Part shown: positions 1 to 12,308 of the stretch, in pieces
Numbering within the stretch: the stretch's first letter is position 1
Layout of the letters: each line of letters opens with the position of its first letter
Assembly (NCBI GenBank): GCA_963969345.1
Contig: OZ017766.1
Span: 5,518,001 to 5,582,000, forward strand
Reading direction: 5' to 3'
Origin: Turbatrix aceti
Taxonomy: Eukaryota; Nematoda; Chromadorea; Rhabditida; Panagrolaimidae
DNA length: 64,000 nucleotides
Notes under the pieces: generated by a model
Seen by the model: the letters and a program-made list of their open reading frames with translations, nothing else
Databases searched by the model: none
Told to the model about the DNA's origin: nothing
Made by a program: the position numbers and the translations under genes

Positions 1-248
1 TACGCGTCAGAAACAGAAACAACGATGAATTCTGATCGCGAGAAAAAAGTCAGTGGTAAGAAAAACTATTTGTTTTCCAATTTTTTCGGGGTAATAAACA
101 AAAAATTAAAACAAACTCTCTTTTTCCAGAAAAAAAATCATCGACCAGAAAGGTCCATGTGATTTTTTTGTCGCTAGATGAGTCGTTTGTTCGCGTTCCC
201 GTTGGGTCAGTCACGTCAGGCATAAAAATTGCACGAGAGGGGGGCTAG
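1..248 (+). CDS. Possible 3' end of a gene cut by the window edge
   Basis: An open frame runs from the window edge to base 55, meets a GTAAG donor, and can be joined to an exon starting at base 130 after a TTTTTCCAG acceptor. The frame stays open to a TAG at 246-248, giving about 57 residues. The intron of 74 bp fits the other genes here. The tail is basic, then hydrophobic. No domain is recognised and the frame is short, so this could be chance; the good donor-acceptor pair and frame continuity are the only support. Confidence 0.35.
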
Positions 249-1332
249 TAAACAAAAAACATCAAAAAACAATTTTTTTGCAATCTTCGAAGTTCAAAAA
301 TGTTCTAAAAATACATACCTGCGTCGTTAAAAAAAACTCGAAAACAAATATTTTTCGTGTACAAACTGGATCCGAGACTACGACAGTGATCTTATGTGGT
401 GCTCGGCTCGTGAGCGTGGTGGCGGTGGTGATGGGGTAATGAATGTGCGTGTGTGTGTATGTTGTGTGGATGGATTGGTAAAAAGTCGCGGTACAGAACG
501 TTATCATCTAGCCAGTTTGCATGTGATAAGATCAAGCCGCGTCTCGCATCATCGTGGTCCTTCCTGACCTGACGCACACGGTAATAAACAAAAAAATTGT
601 CTGATCGATTAACGAACGAACCTTTTTGATAGCCTTTTGGGTACGTTAAATTTAATTTTTAAATGTAAAAATTAAATTTACGTACCCAAAAAAGACTACA
701 AAATAATTGGTCAGTCGATCAGACATTTTTTTTGTTTATTATCGTGTCCATCAGGTCAGTCAGGAAGGACCGCGATGATGAGAGATATTGTGTAATTCAA
801 TCGTTCGATACATTTTTTTCCAAATGTCCTTTTATGGTCTGCAAAAAAATCTAATTTATACATGAAATAATTTTTTTCGATTGATTGGCTTTGAATTCGG
901 GCAGTGTAATTTTTTATGGTCAACGACAGACCAAATCGTTATCAGTTTTTTGATGAACCCTAACGAACTTTCCAGTTGTCAGTTATTTTTTTTCATTTTG
1001 TGATTCGATTTTATGGGGTGGTTCGTTGGTCAATTTGATTTTTGTACTTTGCAAAGATGACTGACGATCGATTTTCTTTAAATAAAAGTTTTGCGTCTCA
1101 TAATTTTGTTGAACACGGGGATAAACGTTCAATGATCACAGACCAAAGATCGATCGAAGACGTTTTCGATCTCCGATGTCAAAAAAATTTCCATTAACTT
1201 CACATAAAAAAATTTTCCATAATGCATAAAATTTGAAAAACAGTTATCAAAACGAGGAAGAAAAAAAGTAGCAAAAATCATTGTCATTGTCATTTTTATC
1301 CGTCGTGAACAAAAAAAACAACAACAACAACC
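249..1332. other. Non-coding interval with foldback repeat
   Basis: A/T-rich intergenic sequence upstream of the membrane-protein gene at 1333. Apart from the foldback at 541-785 no gene is supported. A short purine-rich stretch with several ACAACA triplets immediately precedes the ATG at 1333. Confidence 0.6.
541..785. repeat. Foldback (MITE-like) inverted repeat
   Basis: The segment 541-660 is a diverged inverse copy of 665-785. Both arms contain the GGTCCTTCCTGAC block, the GTCTGATCGA block and a GGGTACGT block next to the centre, separated by only a few bases. Arms of about 120 bp with almost no loop are typical of a non-autonomous foldback element. No coding capacity is seen. Confidence 0.7.
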
Positions 1333-2313
1333 ATGTGCTTTTCAACCCTCGCCGAAGACGATACCGAATGGCACCTGGTTTGTTGCGGTAGTCTGCACGC
1401 ATTTGCCGCTCTATTTATGTTTCTCTTCATTGACACGACTGTTCTGCTCTTCGGTGCGTCATCCTACCTGGATGCAACTCCACGTGATGGCCTAAGCATC
1501 CTCGCAAATGCTGTTTCGGTCTCCGCGCTCGGCATGCTGGCACTCTTTCTTCCATTCGGCTTTTTGGGGGTTTTTAAGTACGATAAAAGATTTATGGCCA
1601 TTTACCTGAATCGTCTGAGGCTGGCAATTGGCTTTAGCATCGTATGGATGGTTGTCTGCTTTTTGTGGCAGGTTTGTTTTTGGATTATTTTTCTTGAAAC
1701 ATTGTTGTTAAAATTTTTATACACAAAACCTTTTTCAATAAAATACACAAAAGAATTGGTGTATTTTTTTGAAAGCGTTTTTTTTTTAATTCTAAGCAAT
1801 TTGTGTTTTTCGTCCAAATTTCGTTCTTTTTTTCGTTCAAAGAACGAAATTTGAACGAAAACACAAAACATTATCCATGCATTTGGATTTTGAACGATTT
1901 TACGGACTTCAATATTTTTCTACGTTTAATTTTATTTTTAATTTTTTTAATTTAAATTTAAAAAAAATTCAGGACGAACTCGACACAGCTTGGGACTCTC
2001 TTTTCTGGCTTCTAATCTCGATTGTCTACCTGATCGGTGCTTCGTTTTGCTCCCGGGCTCTTGAATTTCTCACTGACTACAAGTAAGCCTTAATCCTACT
2101 TTTTTTATCGTAACAACCTAAAAAAACAATAATAATAACAAATCTTGCAGAGGGTACGACGGCGCCGATCCGGTTGTCTACCAAGCTGTCGCTGAGGAAC
2201 TTTACGGTCTGACACCCGGCGGACAACAGCAGCCGCAGCAGCAGCCAGATCAGGGTGCAGGAACGGAAACGCCATACAGTGGACAACTGGAAGAAGTTGT
2301 TATCGTCGAATAA
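1333..2313 (+). CDS. Multi-pass membrane protein, unknown family
   Basis: Three exons (1333-1671, 1973-2082, 2151-2313) join in frame to 203 residues. The donors are GTTTGT and GTAAG and the acceptors TTCAG and TTGCAG. The protein has hydrophobic segments at about residues 19-43 and 55-80, a third around 95-115 spanning the first splice junction, and a fourth around 120-133, so three or four membrane spans are likely. The C-terminal tail is soluble, rich in Gln and Gly (about residues 170-180), and ends acidic-hydrophobic. I do not recognise the family. The stop codon lies inside an AATAAA signal (2309-2314), so the 3' UTR may be extremely short, and acylglycerol kinase converges from the other side 43 bp away. 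Confidence 0.75.
1801..1867. repeat. Hairpin inside intron 1
   Basis: Bases 1801-1828 and 1840-1867 are near-perfect inverse copies (about 27 paired bases, loop about 11) within the first intron of the membrane-protein gene. The arm core resembles the AACGAAATTTG stretch seen again in the intron near 54290. Confidence 0.65.
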
Positions 2314-2314
2314 A
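2309..2314 (+). terminator. Poly(A) signal overlapping the stop codon
   Basis: AATAAA whose internal TAA is the stop codon of the preceding gene. No other AATAAA is seen before the convergent gene's stop at 2357. Confidence 0.5.
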
Positions 2315-2356
2315 TTTGATTTTTTTGACTTACCAAAAACAAGTCGTCAAAGACGT

Positions 2357-4243
2357 TCAAAATCCTTCCAAACCCACACGAAGACTTTTGGGGAGGAAAA
2401 TATTGAGCGAAGCTTCGATGGGTTCAATTTTGACCTGGGAAGGCGATTTTTCGCCCATCGAAACCCCAGTGCCACCGACAAAGAGCGTTCTCACGCGTTC
2501 ATCCGGGCAATCGATGAATTTGATATCCAATTTGCTTGCCCGTTCGTTTGTTGTGTGAAAAGATTCGTTCGATGACGTTGTCTTGGCATTTGTCGACGCA
2601 CGAGACCAGCCGTCTGCGATGACGCCACTTCGACCGGCAAAACCGTTGCCTACGCGAAGACGCAACTCGCAGGCGTCCTGAAACAAAAAAAAACAGTGAA
2701 ATTTGAAAAAAGACGGCGGCAAGTAATTAGCCATTTCAAGGGCGAAAAAAAAGATAAGAAAGCATGCCACTTTGCTACTTACAGGATGTTGTTCGTTGGA
2801 AATGACCAAATCTGTCCCCTGGGTGCAAAAGTCGCGTTGAGTGCCGCAATTTTCGTTGATTACACGGTTGTAATTGATTACAGAAGCTAAAACAAGGGAC
2901 TTTGAAACAAAAAGGGGCTTGCAAAAAAAAACAACTTACGATCAAGTGGCTTCGGCTTCGGAGGTCCAAGAAGGACGTGCCACCACTTCCAGACGGTTTT
3001 GGGTGCCACGTACGGTGTCCTGCATTTGTTGCACCCTGAACAGTAGTCGGTAAGCGTGATTTCTGTCCGTATGGGTTGAGGGGAAGCCTGAAAATATCGA
3101 AATAAGAACAAAATAACAAACGAACAAAAAACATACCTTGAGCATTTCCCAAAAATAGGCAAATCGCCTCCTCAGACCACCCCAATACCAGAACTTCCAT
3201 TTACGATTTTCGATGTAACTGAACCAGCCATTGGTAACGTCACCGACTGTGTAGAACGTTTCAACCTTGGTTAGAGGCTCGTTTTGTTCGTTGACGACTT
3301 CGGTTGTCAACTCCACCCGGACAGGCTTGATTCGGGTATGGGAGTACTCGATGACGGCCATGACTGATTCGCATTGCGCTCTGACGTCGCCTGTTGTTTC
3401 TGGAACGACAAAAAAAAATTGAAAAAAAAAGGAACAAAAAGAAGGAAAATAGGCCAAAAATGAAAGAAAATGGAAAAAACGCAAAAATTGCGTCCAAAAA
3501 TATCGTAATACAAAAATCCAATCGAAACCAGCGAAAAATGTTACTTCAGTAACCGAAGAAAATGTGTTACTTTTTTTGTTATTCCTATTACGTTCAAAAA
3601 ATACTGTAACAAACCAAACTTTATGTTACTTTCATTTCGCGTTTGGATAAAAATTATAAAAAAATAACCAAAAACTCACCGAAAACATCCGGAACCAACG
3701 TTTTTAACGCGAAATTGGACCTTCCACCGGGATAAATGCCAACGGGGATGTTGACGGCCTTCGGGTCGCGCTGGACGAGGCCGGCAAGGGCGTCGTTGAG
3801 CGTTCCATCGCCGCCAACGACAATGACGCCGTCCGCTTCTTCTTCACCGATGACCGACAGAATCGACTGCAACTCAGTGGGATTCTTCGTAATCAGCGTA
3901 TTCACCGCTATGCCAGCCAGGTTGAGGAGAGGTAAGCCGTTCTTCTGAAAAGACGACCATCCACTCCCGGTATTGGCAGCTTTGTTGACGACAACGGTTA
4001 TTCGACGCGGATTTTCTTCCATCGATATTATCTGCGTGCCGTATTGTACCGCCTGATTGGCGTAATACGAACGGATGTTGAGGTCCCTGAACAACAAAAT
4101 AAAATAAAAATGATGAACGTAAACAGTCACCTGATCCAAAGTCGACCATAGTTGAGACCGTAGGCACCGACCAAGCTCGCAAATATGACCTTCTTCTTGT
4201 GATTATAAAGCGTCGTAGCCACTGATTTCGCTTTCTGGAACAT
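2357..4243 (-). CDS. AGK: Acylglycerol kinase (mitochondrial lipid kinase)
   Basis: Six exons (4243-4131, 4086-3680, 3399-3137, 3087-2940, 2886-2783, 2677-2357) join in frame to 451 residues; human AGK has about 420. The family phosphorylates mono- and diacylglycerol and acts at mitochondrial membranes. A diacylglycerol-kinase catalytic domain starts near residue 66, with the nucleotide-binding GGDGTLND at 129-136 and a conserved GIYPGGRSN about 30 residues later. The basic, hydrophobic N-terminus (residues 15-30) fits the family's membrane anchor. A Cys-x2-Cys pair lies in exon 4. The start is the first ATG before the conserved GLNYGRLW motif. It diverges from DCAF13 with only 198 bp between the start codons. 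Confidence 0.9.
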
Positions 4244-4441
4244 ATTGGATGCTCCAAGAAAAAAGAAAGACGAAAAAATGCTAGAAATTGTAAAATTTTT
4301 GGTAAAAAAAATTTCGTGCTAGGAACCCAGCGAATCCTTGATTTGCGTTTACGATGTTTTGACAAGTTTTTGGCTTTTTCGTGTTTGTCGTGCTTTTTTC
4401 TCGGCTTTTGACGCTGTTTTTGGTTATTTCAGGTTTTAAGG
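4244..4441. promoter_or_regulatory. Divergent shared promoter, AGK and DCAF13
   Basis: Only 198 bp separate the two start codons, so both promoters must lie here or overlap the genes. No TATA box is obvious on either strand, as expected for housekeeping genes. Confidence 0.6.
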
Positions 4442-6160
4442 ATGAAAGTCAAGGTGCTGTCCAGGAATCCGGATGACTATCAGCGGGAGACGAAGCTTGA
4501 CATCTTCAAAAGTGAGAAATTTGTCAAAATTTGATTTTTTTAGCTTTGTTTTTCAGCCCCATTGCAAAATGCCGGACGCGAAGATCCGCTTCATCATGCC
4601 GTGGAATACACACGCGCTTTGAATGCCGCAAAGCTGGATCGAGTCTTTGCAAAGCCATTCATCGGCAGCTTTGATGGGCACAATGAAGGCGTCAACGTGA
4701 TCGCGATGCACCCGCTCCGTCTCTCCCATATGATTTCTAGTGCCCGTGATGGCGTGGTGAAGGTCTGGAGACTGTCGACGAGGAAGTGTCTTGCGTCGAT
4801 TCAGGCGCACAACGGTCCTGTTCATGGTAGGCTTTTTTTTTGGATGTTTTTGGGGGTTTTATACATTTTGGGATTCTTTTTGAGTTTCTGTCACACGTTT
4901 TGTGCTTTTTTGAGTTTTTATCACTATTTTTTGCGATTTCAGGCATTTCAATCGACGGAGTCAACGGTGACATGTTTGCTACGATCGGTCAGGATTGTCA
5001 GCTGAAGCACTGGAACCTCCCCGATCCGGTCGAAGGCGACCTCAGCGACCCTGTTCACTCGATTCCCCTCTCCTGGGTGCCGCATTCCATCTCCCATATG
5101 TACAATTCGACTGATTTTGCCATCTCGGGTGAAGGCGTGTCTGTTTGGCAGCTTTTTAGGTATGAATTCAAGATTTTTTAAAATTTTACGTTCTTTTTGG
5201 GGTTTTCAGAGATTCGCCAGTGAGAACCTACGATCTCGGCGTGAATACGGTACATTCGGTTCGCTGCAATCCCGTTGAGACCAGCATCATGGCCGGATGC
5301 GCATCCGATCGATCAGTTTTTCTTCTGGATTCCAGACAAAAGGTTCCGCTGACGAGATTCGTCATGCAGCTTCGAACCAACGCTATTTCGTGGAATCCCA
5401 TCGAAGCGTACACTTTTGTGGCTGCTAGCGACGATTATAGGTTAGTTTTTTTGGGCCTAAAAATTTTGGGCATTTTTTTTGCATCGGAATTTTTTTTAGT
5501 CTCTACACATTCGACATGCGGTACCTCAAGGAAGCCAAAGTCGTTCATCACGGTCACACGGATGCGGTTCTGGACGTCCATTTCTCTCCTACGGGCAAAG
5601 AATTCGTCAGTGGAGGCGCAGATGCGTCTATTCGCCTTTTCCGGAGCGATGCTCATCTTTCCCGGGAAATTTACACGACACCTCGCATGCAGCAGGTCTT
5701 ATCCGTTGGCTGGACGCTGGATAACAAATACGTTCTCTCCGGATCAAACGAAATGAACATTCGAATGTGGAAGGCCAATGCTTCGGAGAAACTTGGAGTA
5801 GTAAGTTTTCTACATTTTTTTTTTGATTTTTGTTAAAATTGTTTTTTTCAGCTCCGACCCCGTGAAAAAGCAGCTTCGGAGTACAATACCCGCCTCAAGC
5901 GTCAGTTCCAACACCATCCGGAAGTTGGACGGGTTCTTCGTCATCGACAGGTCCCGAAGAGAATTTATCAGTGAGTTTTTTCCCTAAAAATTGGATTTTT
6001 GGTTGATTTATTTTTTTTCAGCGCTGCAAAGGAGCATCAAACGATCCGGGAAAAGCAAAAGAGGAAGGTCGAAAACGTCAAGAAAAACTCGGCTCCTGGA
6101 AGGGTCCAAGAAGTCAGCGAAAAGGCCAAATCCATCGTCAAAATCGGTCTTGGAGAGTGA
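4442..6160 (+). CDS. DCAF13: DCAF13/SOF1 WD40 ribosome-biogenesis factor
   Basis: Seven exons (4442-4511, 4557-4826, 4943-5159, 5210-5440, 5500-5800, 5852-5970, 6022-6160) join in frame to 448 residues, the usual length for this family (human 445). The protein opens with the family's KVLSRNPDDYQRET motif. WD40 repeats follow, with visible motifs such as DGVVKVW, DASIRLF and MNIRMW. It ends in the SOF1 C-terminal domain, with a basic helix around IREKQKRK after a KRIYHAAKEH motif. SOF1 proteins are part of the nucleolar small-subunit processome that matures 18S rRNA. All introns are small (45-116 bp). Assignment is secure from end-to-end family architecture. Confidence 0.93.
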
Positions 6161-9100
6161 TCCTGCACGCGAGATTTCCAAATCGTCGAAAATTGTTTTT
6201 GTTGATTTTGTCACGATTTTTTGCTGTTTAATGAAGTGATGTGTATTTTTTATCGAGGTCAGAAAAAAATAGAAAAACACAAACAAAAAACATGGTCACT
6301 TGTTTTGACTTTTTTTGGGGATCATGGAACATTCGTTGACGCAAAGCATGCACGCGCCTTCTTTCTCCCCCATTTTTTAAGCCGATTGCTATTGCTTCTT
6401 ATTCTACCAATCAGCAACGCAGCTTCTGACAGAGAAGAAATGATCGCGATCTGTGAGCATCCCAGGTGATCGGGTTTCAGGTGGCGAGGTTGTCTGACTC
6501 ATTGTGTTTTTTTTTGGGTCACGGAACAATTTTAAATTCATTTATGAAATTTTGCTAAAAAAAATTGCTTTTAGAAAAATAATGTAAAAAAATAGCACAG
6601 TTACTACGATCGACTGAAATCGCTTTTTGCTATTTTTTAAATGATTTTTGGGCACGTTGTAGCTAAAAAAGTACGGCATTTTCAAAGCTGGGGTAAATTT
6701 TGATCGACGTGACTTTTAAACTGAAAAAAAAATAACAAAATACAGTGGTTTTTTTTGAGAGCGCTGGGAGTTAGGATAGTCAAATATATTTTCCAGCTCT
6801 AATCAAAAAAAAATTTTTTTTTCAAAAATTGTAGGTTTTTTGAAAAAAAGTTCACGCTTATTTTTCTGAAACTTGGACACTGCTATCACGTCCATAATTT
6901 GTTTGCGATTGGCCCATTTGTCTCGCCTTTTTACACCTGTTTTTTCCCAAAAAAAGTCATTATAACGAATAGCCAAAAAACAATGATGTCAACAAAATCG
7001 CTATTGGACAAAAAAATATTTTAAAAAACCAGAGTTGAATTCCCGAAATTTTTTTGAAGTTAAAATCGACTCATCAAAAATGCAACGATTTTTTTCACTG
7101 AAAACACAGACCATTTTTTTTAAATTTTTTATTGTATGCACCGGATAGATAGTACCAGACATACTGTACTATATTATATTTAGTATTTTTTGTTGTCTTG
7201 TCTAGATAGTGGTTTTTCAGCAATTTTTGATGGTTTGCACGCAGGCGTCGAGATCGTACTATTTACTATTAAAAAAACATTCATGACGATTTTTATTGCA
7301 TTCAAAGTTACAAAAAATTGTATCTTTTGAATTTTTTTAGCTTCTATTGAATTATTGAATGCATCTATTTTATTTTTTTATTGCACTTAACGCAAAAAAA
7401 TTTTGAATGCGTCTGAATTCTTTGTACCCCTAAAAACAAGCACTGTCTGCAGGAGGACATTGTACCGCATGCAGGGAGTGCTGCTGCAGCAGGACGTAAC
7501 ACATACGTGGCTTCCGGTAATGTCAAGCAAAACGGTCTGATAAACAGATTGAGTTCATTGTCTCGACTGTGCTTTGATTGCTTGATAAGATGAATTCTAC
7601 TAATCCAGCAGAGTTTGCCTACAATCGAGAATAGAAAATTCCCCCACCATGCTGAAAAATTTCAATCATATCCATTACAGAAGTAAATTGGCATTTACAG
7701 TATTTTAAAATAGGTTTTTTGGTTACATTTTGATGACAAAATACCCTTAATTTTATTTATTTTTTTTAACACGGACGCCAAACAGAATTTGGTGGTCCCA
7801 AATCCTGGCAAAGTTTCACATGCCGTAATTTAACGTTTTTGCAGTTTTTGGAGCGACAAAACTAAAAATTACCCTGGTCAAGAATACTATCATTGTACTT
7901 ATTCTTTGACAAAGAATCCGTAAAAAAAGAATGGGTTTCATCCATCGAAAAAAAAAGCAAAATTGCGTTTTTTTGTGACAAAATTTAGGTTTTCCAATTC
8001 CGTTTTTTATAGATTTTGCGGCACAACTTTGGAGTACTCGAGTAAAAACGTGTAAAAAAATAAAATGCCCTTTTTCGATACTTTGCCAGATCTTTGGTTC
8101 CGAAATTTCCGCAAATCTTTTTGGACGATTCTGATAAACTCAATAGTTGTTTTTTTTAGCAGGCTCAGCCCGTTTTGGGACAGTAAAATGTATAATAAAA
8201 TAAAAAAAATAAAGTTGATAACTTTTTGCTTATTTTTTTAGATCAAACTTTTGACTTCTGGTGCAAATTTATGTAAATTTTTATTATTTGGAAAAAAAAC
8301 TGTAATTAGTGCAGTATTAGAATTTATGCATTTTCTATATTTTTACCGTGAAAAAAATGTTTAAAAAACGATCGGGGACCTTCTCGGGATCGGTCCATTT
8401 CTTTCTTCATGACTGTTTTCCAAATAATTGCTCTGTCTTTGTAAACTAATTTTTTTTACCTCGCTTTTGTTTTGTATCGAGCAGGAGCGGGGGCACCACT
8501 GTTGAAAATATGAGTGTTGGCACTCTGCGTGCGTCATGCCACGATCGAGGCTCCGTCATCAATCACGTCTGATTTCACGCACTTGAAAAGCAAAGCGGGC
8601 CGGAAATGTTTTTCATCTACAAAACAACCGCCCCCGTAGACCCATGTACGCAATTGTCTGCAACGTCGTCTCAACTCGAGATGATCGAGATGTTGCACCT
8701 GGTGTTTCCCGCTTTTCTTTCCCGCCAAAGATTGAAAAATGATCTATTTAGGATTTTTTTTCGGATCAAAACTTTCACTTTCAAATATTTATACATATTT
8801 AATTTTTTTAGCAACATAAAAAAATAAAAAAGGCATATCTAAAAATTAAAAAAAATTGGAACTTGGATCTTGTTGGTTTACAAACAAGAAGATCAAGTGC
8901 CATTTTTTTTTCACTCTCGAAGATCAAGTTCAAAACAATGTGCACTATTTTTATCTTCTTGTGGTACTATCACGTGTGACAAAAATTGCGTCGGTAGCAA
9001 AGCACAGTACCACACTGTAACGTGGCTTCTGTCTTTTCCGGTAATGCAAAAGCGAGACTATCCGATAAACGGATTATTTGTGCCCCTCCTTCGAATGTTT

Positions 9101-9260
9101 GATCTGCAGTGTGACTTTTAGGAAAAAATTGAGATCAAAAAATTTGTTCAAAAAATTGTGCCGATGGTATGAAAATTAGTGCCGTTCACAGGCTTCATTT
9201 TGCATGTTGCGCGCAACGTGTCGGATTTGAAAACTATGATTTTTGAAATAAAAAAATGCA

Positions 9261-9448
9261 CTGAACTGAAAAAAATTTGCTGTATGTTAGATTAAATTCG
9301 TACATTTTTTGAATGTATTTTTACGGAAATAGTATAGGAAATTTTTTATAAAACATGGAATTCGAACAAAAATGTACGAATTTCTTAGAAAAAATGGAAT
9401 TTAAAAAAAATGTAAAAGGGTTTAAAAAAAACATTTTTTTCAGTTCAG
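9261..9448. repeat. Small foldback element with 15-bp terminal inverted repeats
   Basis: The left end CTGAACTGAAAAAAA (9261-9275) is the exact inverse of 9434-9448. An internal inverse match around AAATTCGTACATTTTT and AAAAATGTACGAATTT extends the stem. The whole is about 190 bp with no coding potential, MITE-like, and sits about 240 bp upstream of the UGT TATA box. Confidence 0.65.
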
Positions 9449-9685
9449 ATGTTCCAAATTTTTTTGCCGCTACTTTTTGTCATACTGTGCACTCTACGAA
9501 CTTTGACTTCACCTGTCCAGGTCCCCCCTTCCTTTCCTGCCCTAATCCTCCACCCTTCCACCCTTCCTTGCGATCCGTCCCCAAGGCGGGGTCAAAAAAA
9601 GTGTACGCGGTGTCACACACCACCTACTTCCCTCCATTTTTGACTTCATGTGATAGGCTGTAGTCTACAGCTCCTTTCCAGAGGG

Positions 9686-9692
9686 TATAAAA
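9686..9692 (+). promoter_or_regulatory. TATA box of the UGT gene
   Basis: TATAAAA, 54 bp before the chosen ATG at 9740. It supports this ATG over an in-frame ATG at 9650, which lies upstream of the TATA box. Confidence 0.75.
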
Positions 9693-9739
9693 CCCATCCA
9701 TCCACCAATTTGTCCAGGCAGATAAACAACCGACCATCG

Positions 9740-12308
9740 ATGATTTTGTTGGGCCGTTGCTTATTTTTTTCATTCCTACTTTCATGGTCTACGTCGGCGA
9801 AAACGTCGGCATCTGGATCGTCGCCTCCCGTTCTCGATCTCGATCCTAGGGGTCAAAAAGCCCTCGTCGTCTCCCTTCCAATCGGCTGGAGCCACGTCCA
9901 ATTTCAATGCGGGGTCGCTCAGTGGCTCTCCGAAGCCGGCTACGAAGTTCACATGCTCATAGCACAGTTCAAGGCCAACAAAACTCTCTCCTGCGCTCCG
10001 GGGACCAATGTGACCAAGACTTTTCACTACGATGCCATCGATCGGGTCCCCGATAAACTTTCCTATCTGGAACTCGGCTTTAAACCCTTCATAACCTCCG
10101 GATTTGCGGCCGAAGGCATGCGTGACGTCATCGAAGCGTGTCGGGCCCTCTTCGACGACGAAGAAACGATGCACCTCCTCCAGGCCGAGCGCTACAGCCT
10201 CGGCGTCGCCGAATTTTTCAACTTTTGCATGTATGGTGCCCTTGCAAAAATCGGTATTAGCAATGTTATTGTGTCGAGTGCAACGCCGTTCCAGTCGAGA
10301 GCAGCCTACGAAATCGGTCTCCCGGCCATGTCCAGCATAACGCCCAGAGTCGATGAATTCAGGGCCACAAATGGGAATTTCGCGTTCCACGATCGAGTAT
10401 GGAATCTCTACGTCGCGGCGTACGAACATTTTTACAGCTTCGCACAACTCAGAGCCTACGAAGATCTCGTTTTGAGAGAGTATTTCCCGGATGGATCTGT
10501 GACAACTGCAACGATCAAAAAATCATGGAATTTATTTGTCACAAATACGAACAAATTTGTCGACTTTTCTCGTCTACAAACGGCAAAAATGGTTTATATC
10601 GGCGGCGGAATGGTTCGGAAATCCGGAAAACTGTCGAGCAAATTAATCGAGATTTTTGAAAAACGCTCAAAAGGAATTATTTACATTTCCTTCGGAACAA
10701 TCGCCGAAACCAGCAGATTTCCGGACATTCTGAGAAAATCTCTACGGGCAGCGATTTTGACTTTTACGCACTACGAATTTATTTGGAAGGTTTCTGGGCC
10801 GACGAAGGATCCTGAATTTGATGATCTCATTAATTTGCATATGGTTAACTGGGTCGATCAGTCCGCTGTTCTGGGTAAGTTTTTTTTTGAAAAAAAGTTT
10901 TACAATTTTTTTTTGAAATACTGAAAAAAAAAATTTTTGTACTGTGTGTGCATCGACCTTTGTTTGCTTGCATCCGGCATGTTTCCCGGAAGAAACAACC
11001 AGGCCAGCGTTCCATAATCCTCTACGTCAATTTCCGTGTTATCTAGAGCCCTGTAGATAGTTTTGGCCTGCCTCACCTGTGCTGTGCTAAAGACCTAGTA
11101 GAGACCGTTTCGTCGCCTTTTGACGCTTGATACCGCGACGACAACGACAAAACTCATCACAGCACAGCGCACCCAAAAAAAAAGATGCTTTTCCTGCCGG
11201 CATCCGGCAAAATTATCACGTGAAAAACAAGCGTTGGGTGAAAGTTCTCGAACAATTTTCTTTCTTTTTTTTCTTGTTGGTTCGAGAATTTATTTTTTTT
11301 GAAAATTTCAATGTTCGCGAACACGAGCGCCCTTTCAAAAATATAAATGAACGTTCGCAAAAAAACATTTTCGGATCGGTTTTTTTCTAAAAAAATTAAA
11401 AATATTCTAAAAAAACGAAAACAAAATTTTGAAAAAAAATGTTTGATTAAATATAATTTTTATTCATTTTCAAGTATTCGTTAAAATTTGTTTTCGATCA
11501 AATGTTTTTGTCAAAAAGAGGCTCTTTGAGTCAAATTGAAATTCGAAAAAAAATTTTTTTTACACCAAAAATATCAAATTTTGTGCTAAAAAAAATTCAA
11601 TCCAAAAAAAATTTCCAGCTGTTTTTTTTGTTTCGAAAATTTGCTTTTATTATTTTTTCTATCGAATGTGAATAATTTTTTTTTAAATTTTGAACATCAA
11701 AAATCTTTTTTTTTAATTTCGAACGTAAATTTTCGTTATTGAGCCAAAAAAATTTCGAAACAAAAAATTTATTTTTTAAATAACCCCAATTCTCTCTTCC
11801 AGCCCATCCGAAAACGGTAGCATTTTACACGCACTGCGGCCTGAACTCGTTCAACGAAGCTGCCGTCTTTGGCGTGCCCCTGGTCGGCACGCCCGTCTTC
11901 GGCGACCAGCACTACAACGGAGCGATCCTCGAAAAGCGTCAACTCGGAATCCAGGTCGTCATCGAAAACATGTCCCCCGAAACGCTGATTGCCGCCTTCT
12001 CCGAGGTCCTCAGCAACCCCGTTTACCGGAAAAACATGCAAATAATCGCCCGAAAAATCGAAAGAGACCCCCATCCACCGAAGGAGTCCTTCATCCGGTG
12101 GGCGCGGTACCTCTCCCACTTCAACGAAACCCGCGATTTGGATCTCGATTCGGTGGACATGGATTTTGTCAAATTTTATAGTTTGGATGTTATTTTATCG
12201 CTGTTTCTCATCAAGGCCTTTATCCTTGGCATGGCACTCAGATTTATCATGAATATCACCCGCACGAGATATTCAAGAAGTATGAGTCCTTTGAAATACG
12301 TTGTGTAA
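9740..12308 (+). CDS. UDP-glycosyltransferase (ER membrane)
   Basis: Two exons (9740-10874 and 11803-12308) join in frame to 546 residues, the usual UGT length. Residues 1-21 form a signal peptide. A donor-sugar signature begins near residue 388, with THCGLNSFNEAA and then GVPLVGTPVFGDQ. A C-terminal transmembrane segment near residue 515-535 is followed by a short basic tail, so the enzyme should face the ER lumen. The family conjugates small lipophilic compounds with a UDP-activated sugar; the substrate here cannot be inferred. YISFGTIAE marks the start of the C-terminal half. The 928-bp intron is unusually long for this window and A/T-rich. An AATAAA follows at 12351. Confidence 0.9.

Larger units (their letters stand above)
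6161..9739. other. Long non-coding interval upstream of the UGT gene
   Basis: About 3.6 kb of A/T-rich sequence with no frame that looks coding. It holds a foldback element (9261-9448) and two stretches, near 7490-7560 and 9010-9080, that share an ACGTGGCTTC...CCGGTAATG...GATAAAC(A/G)GATT arrangement. Homopolymer A and T runs are frequent. It may contain decayed transposons, but none was identifiable. Confidence 0.5.

Noticed and set aside
392..577. Minus-strand open frame of 61 codons overlapping the foldback
   Set aside because: Half lies in the repeat arm and half in a His-rich stretch translated from GTGT runs; no splice partners or family features.
8534..8728. Minus-strand open frame of 64 codons
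   Set aside because: Isolated, no splice context, no similarity to neighbours; consistent with chance.
9650..9739. Upstream in-frame ATG of the UGT gene
   Set aside because: Lies before the TATA box and would bury the signal peptide behind about 30 extra residues.
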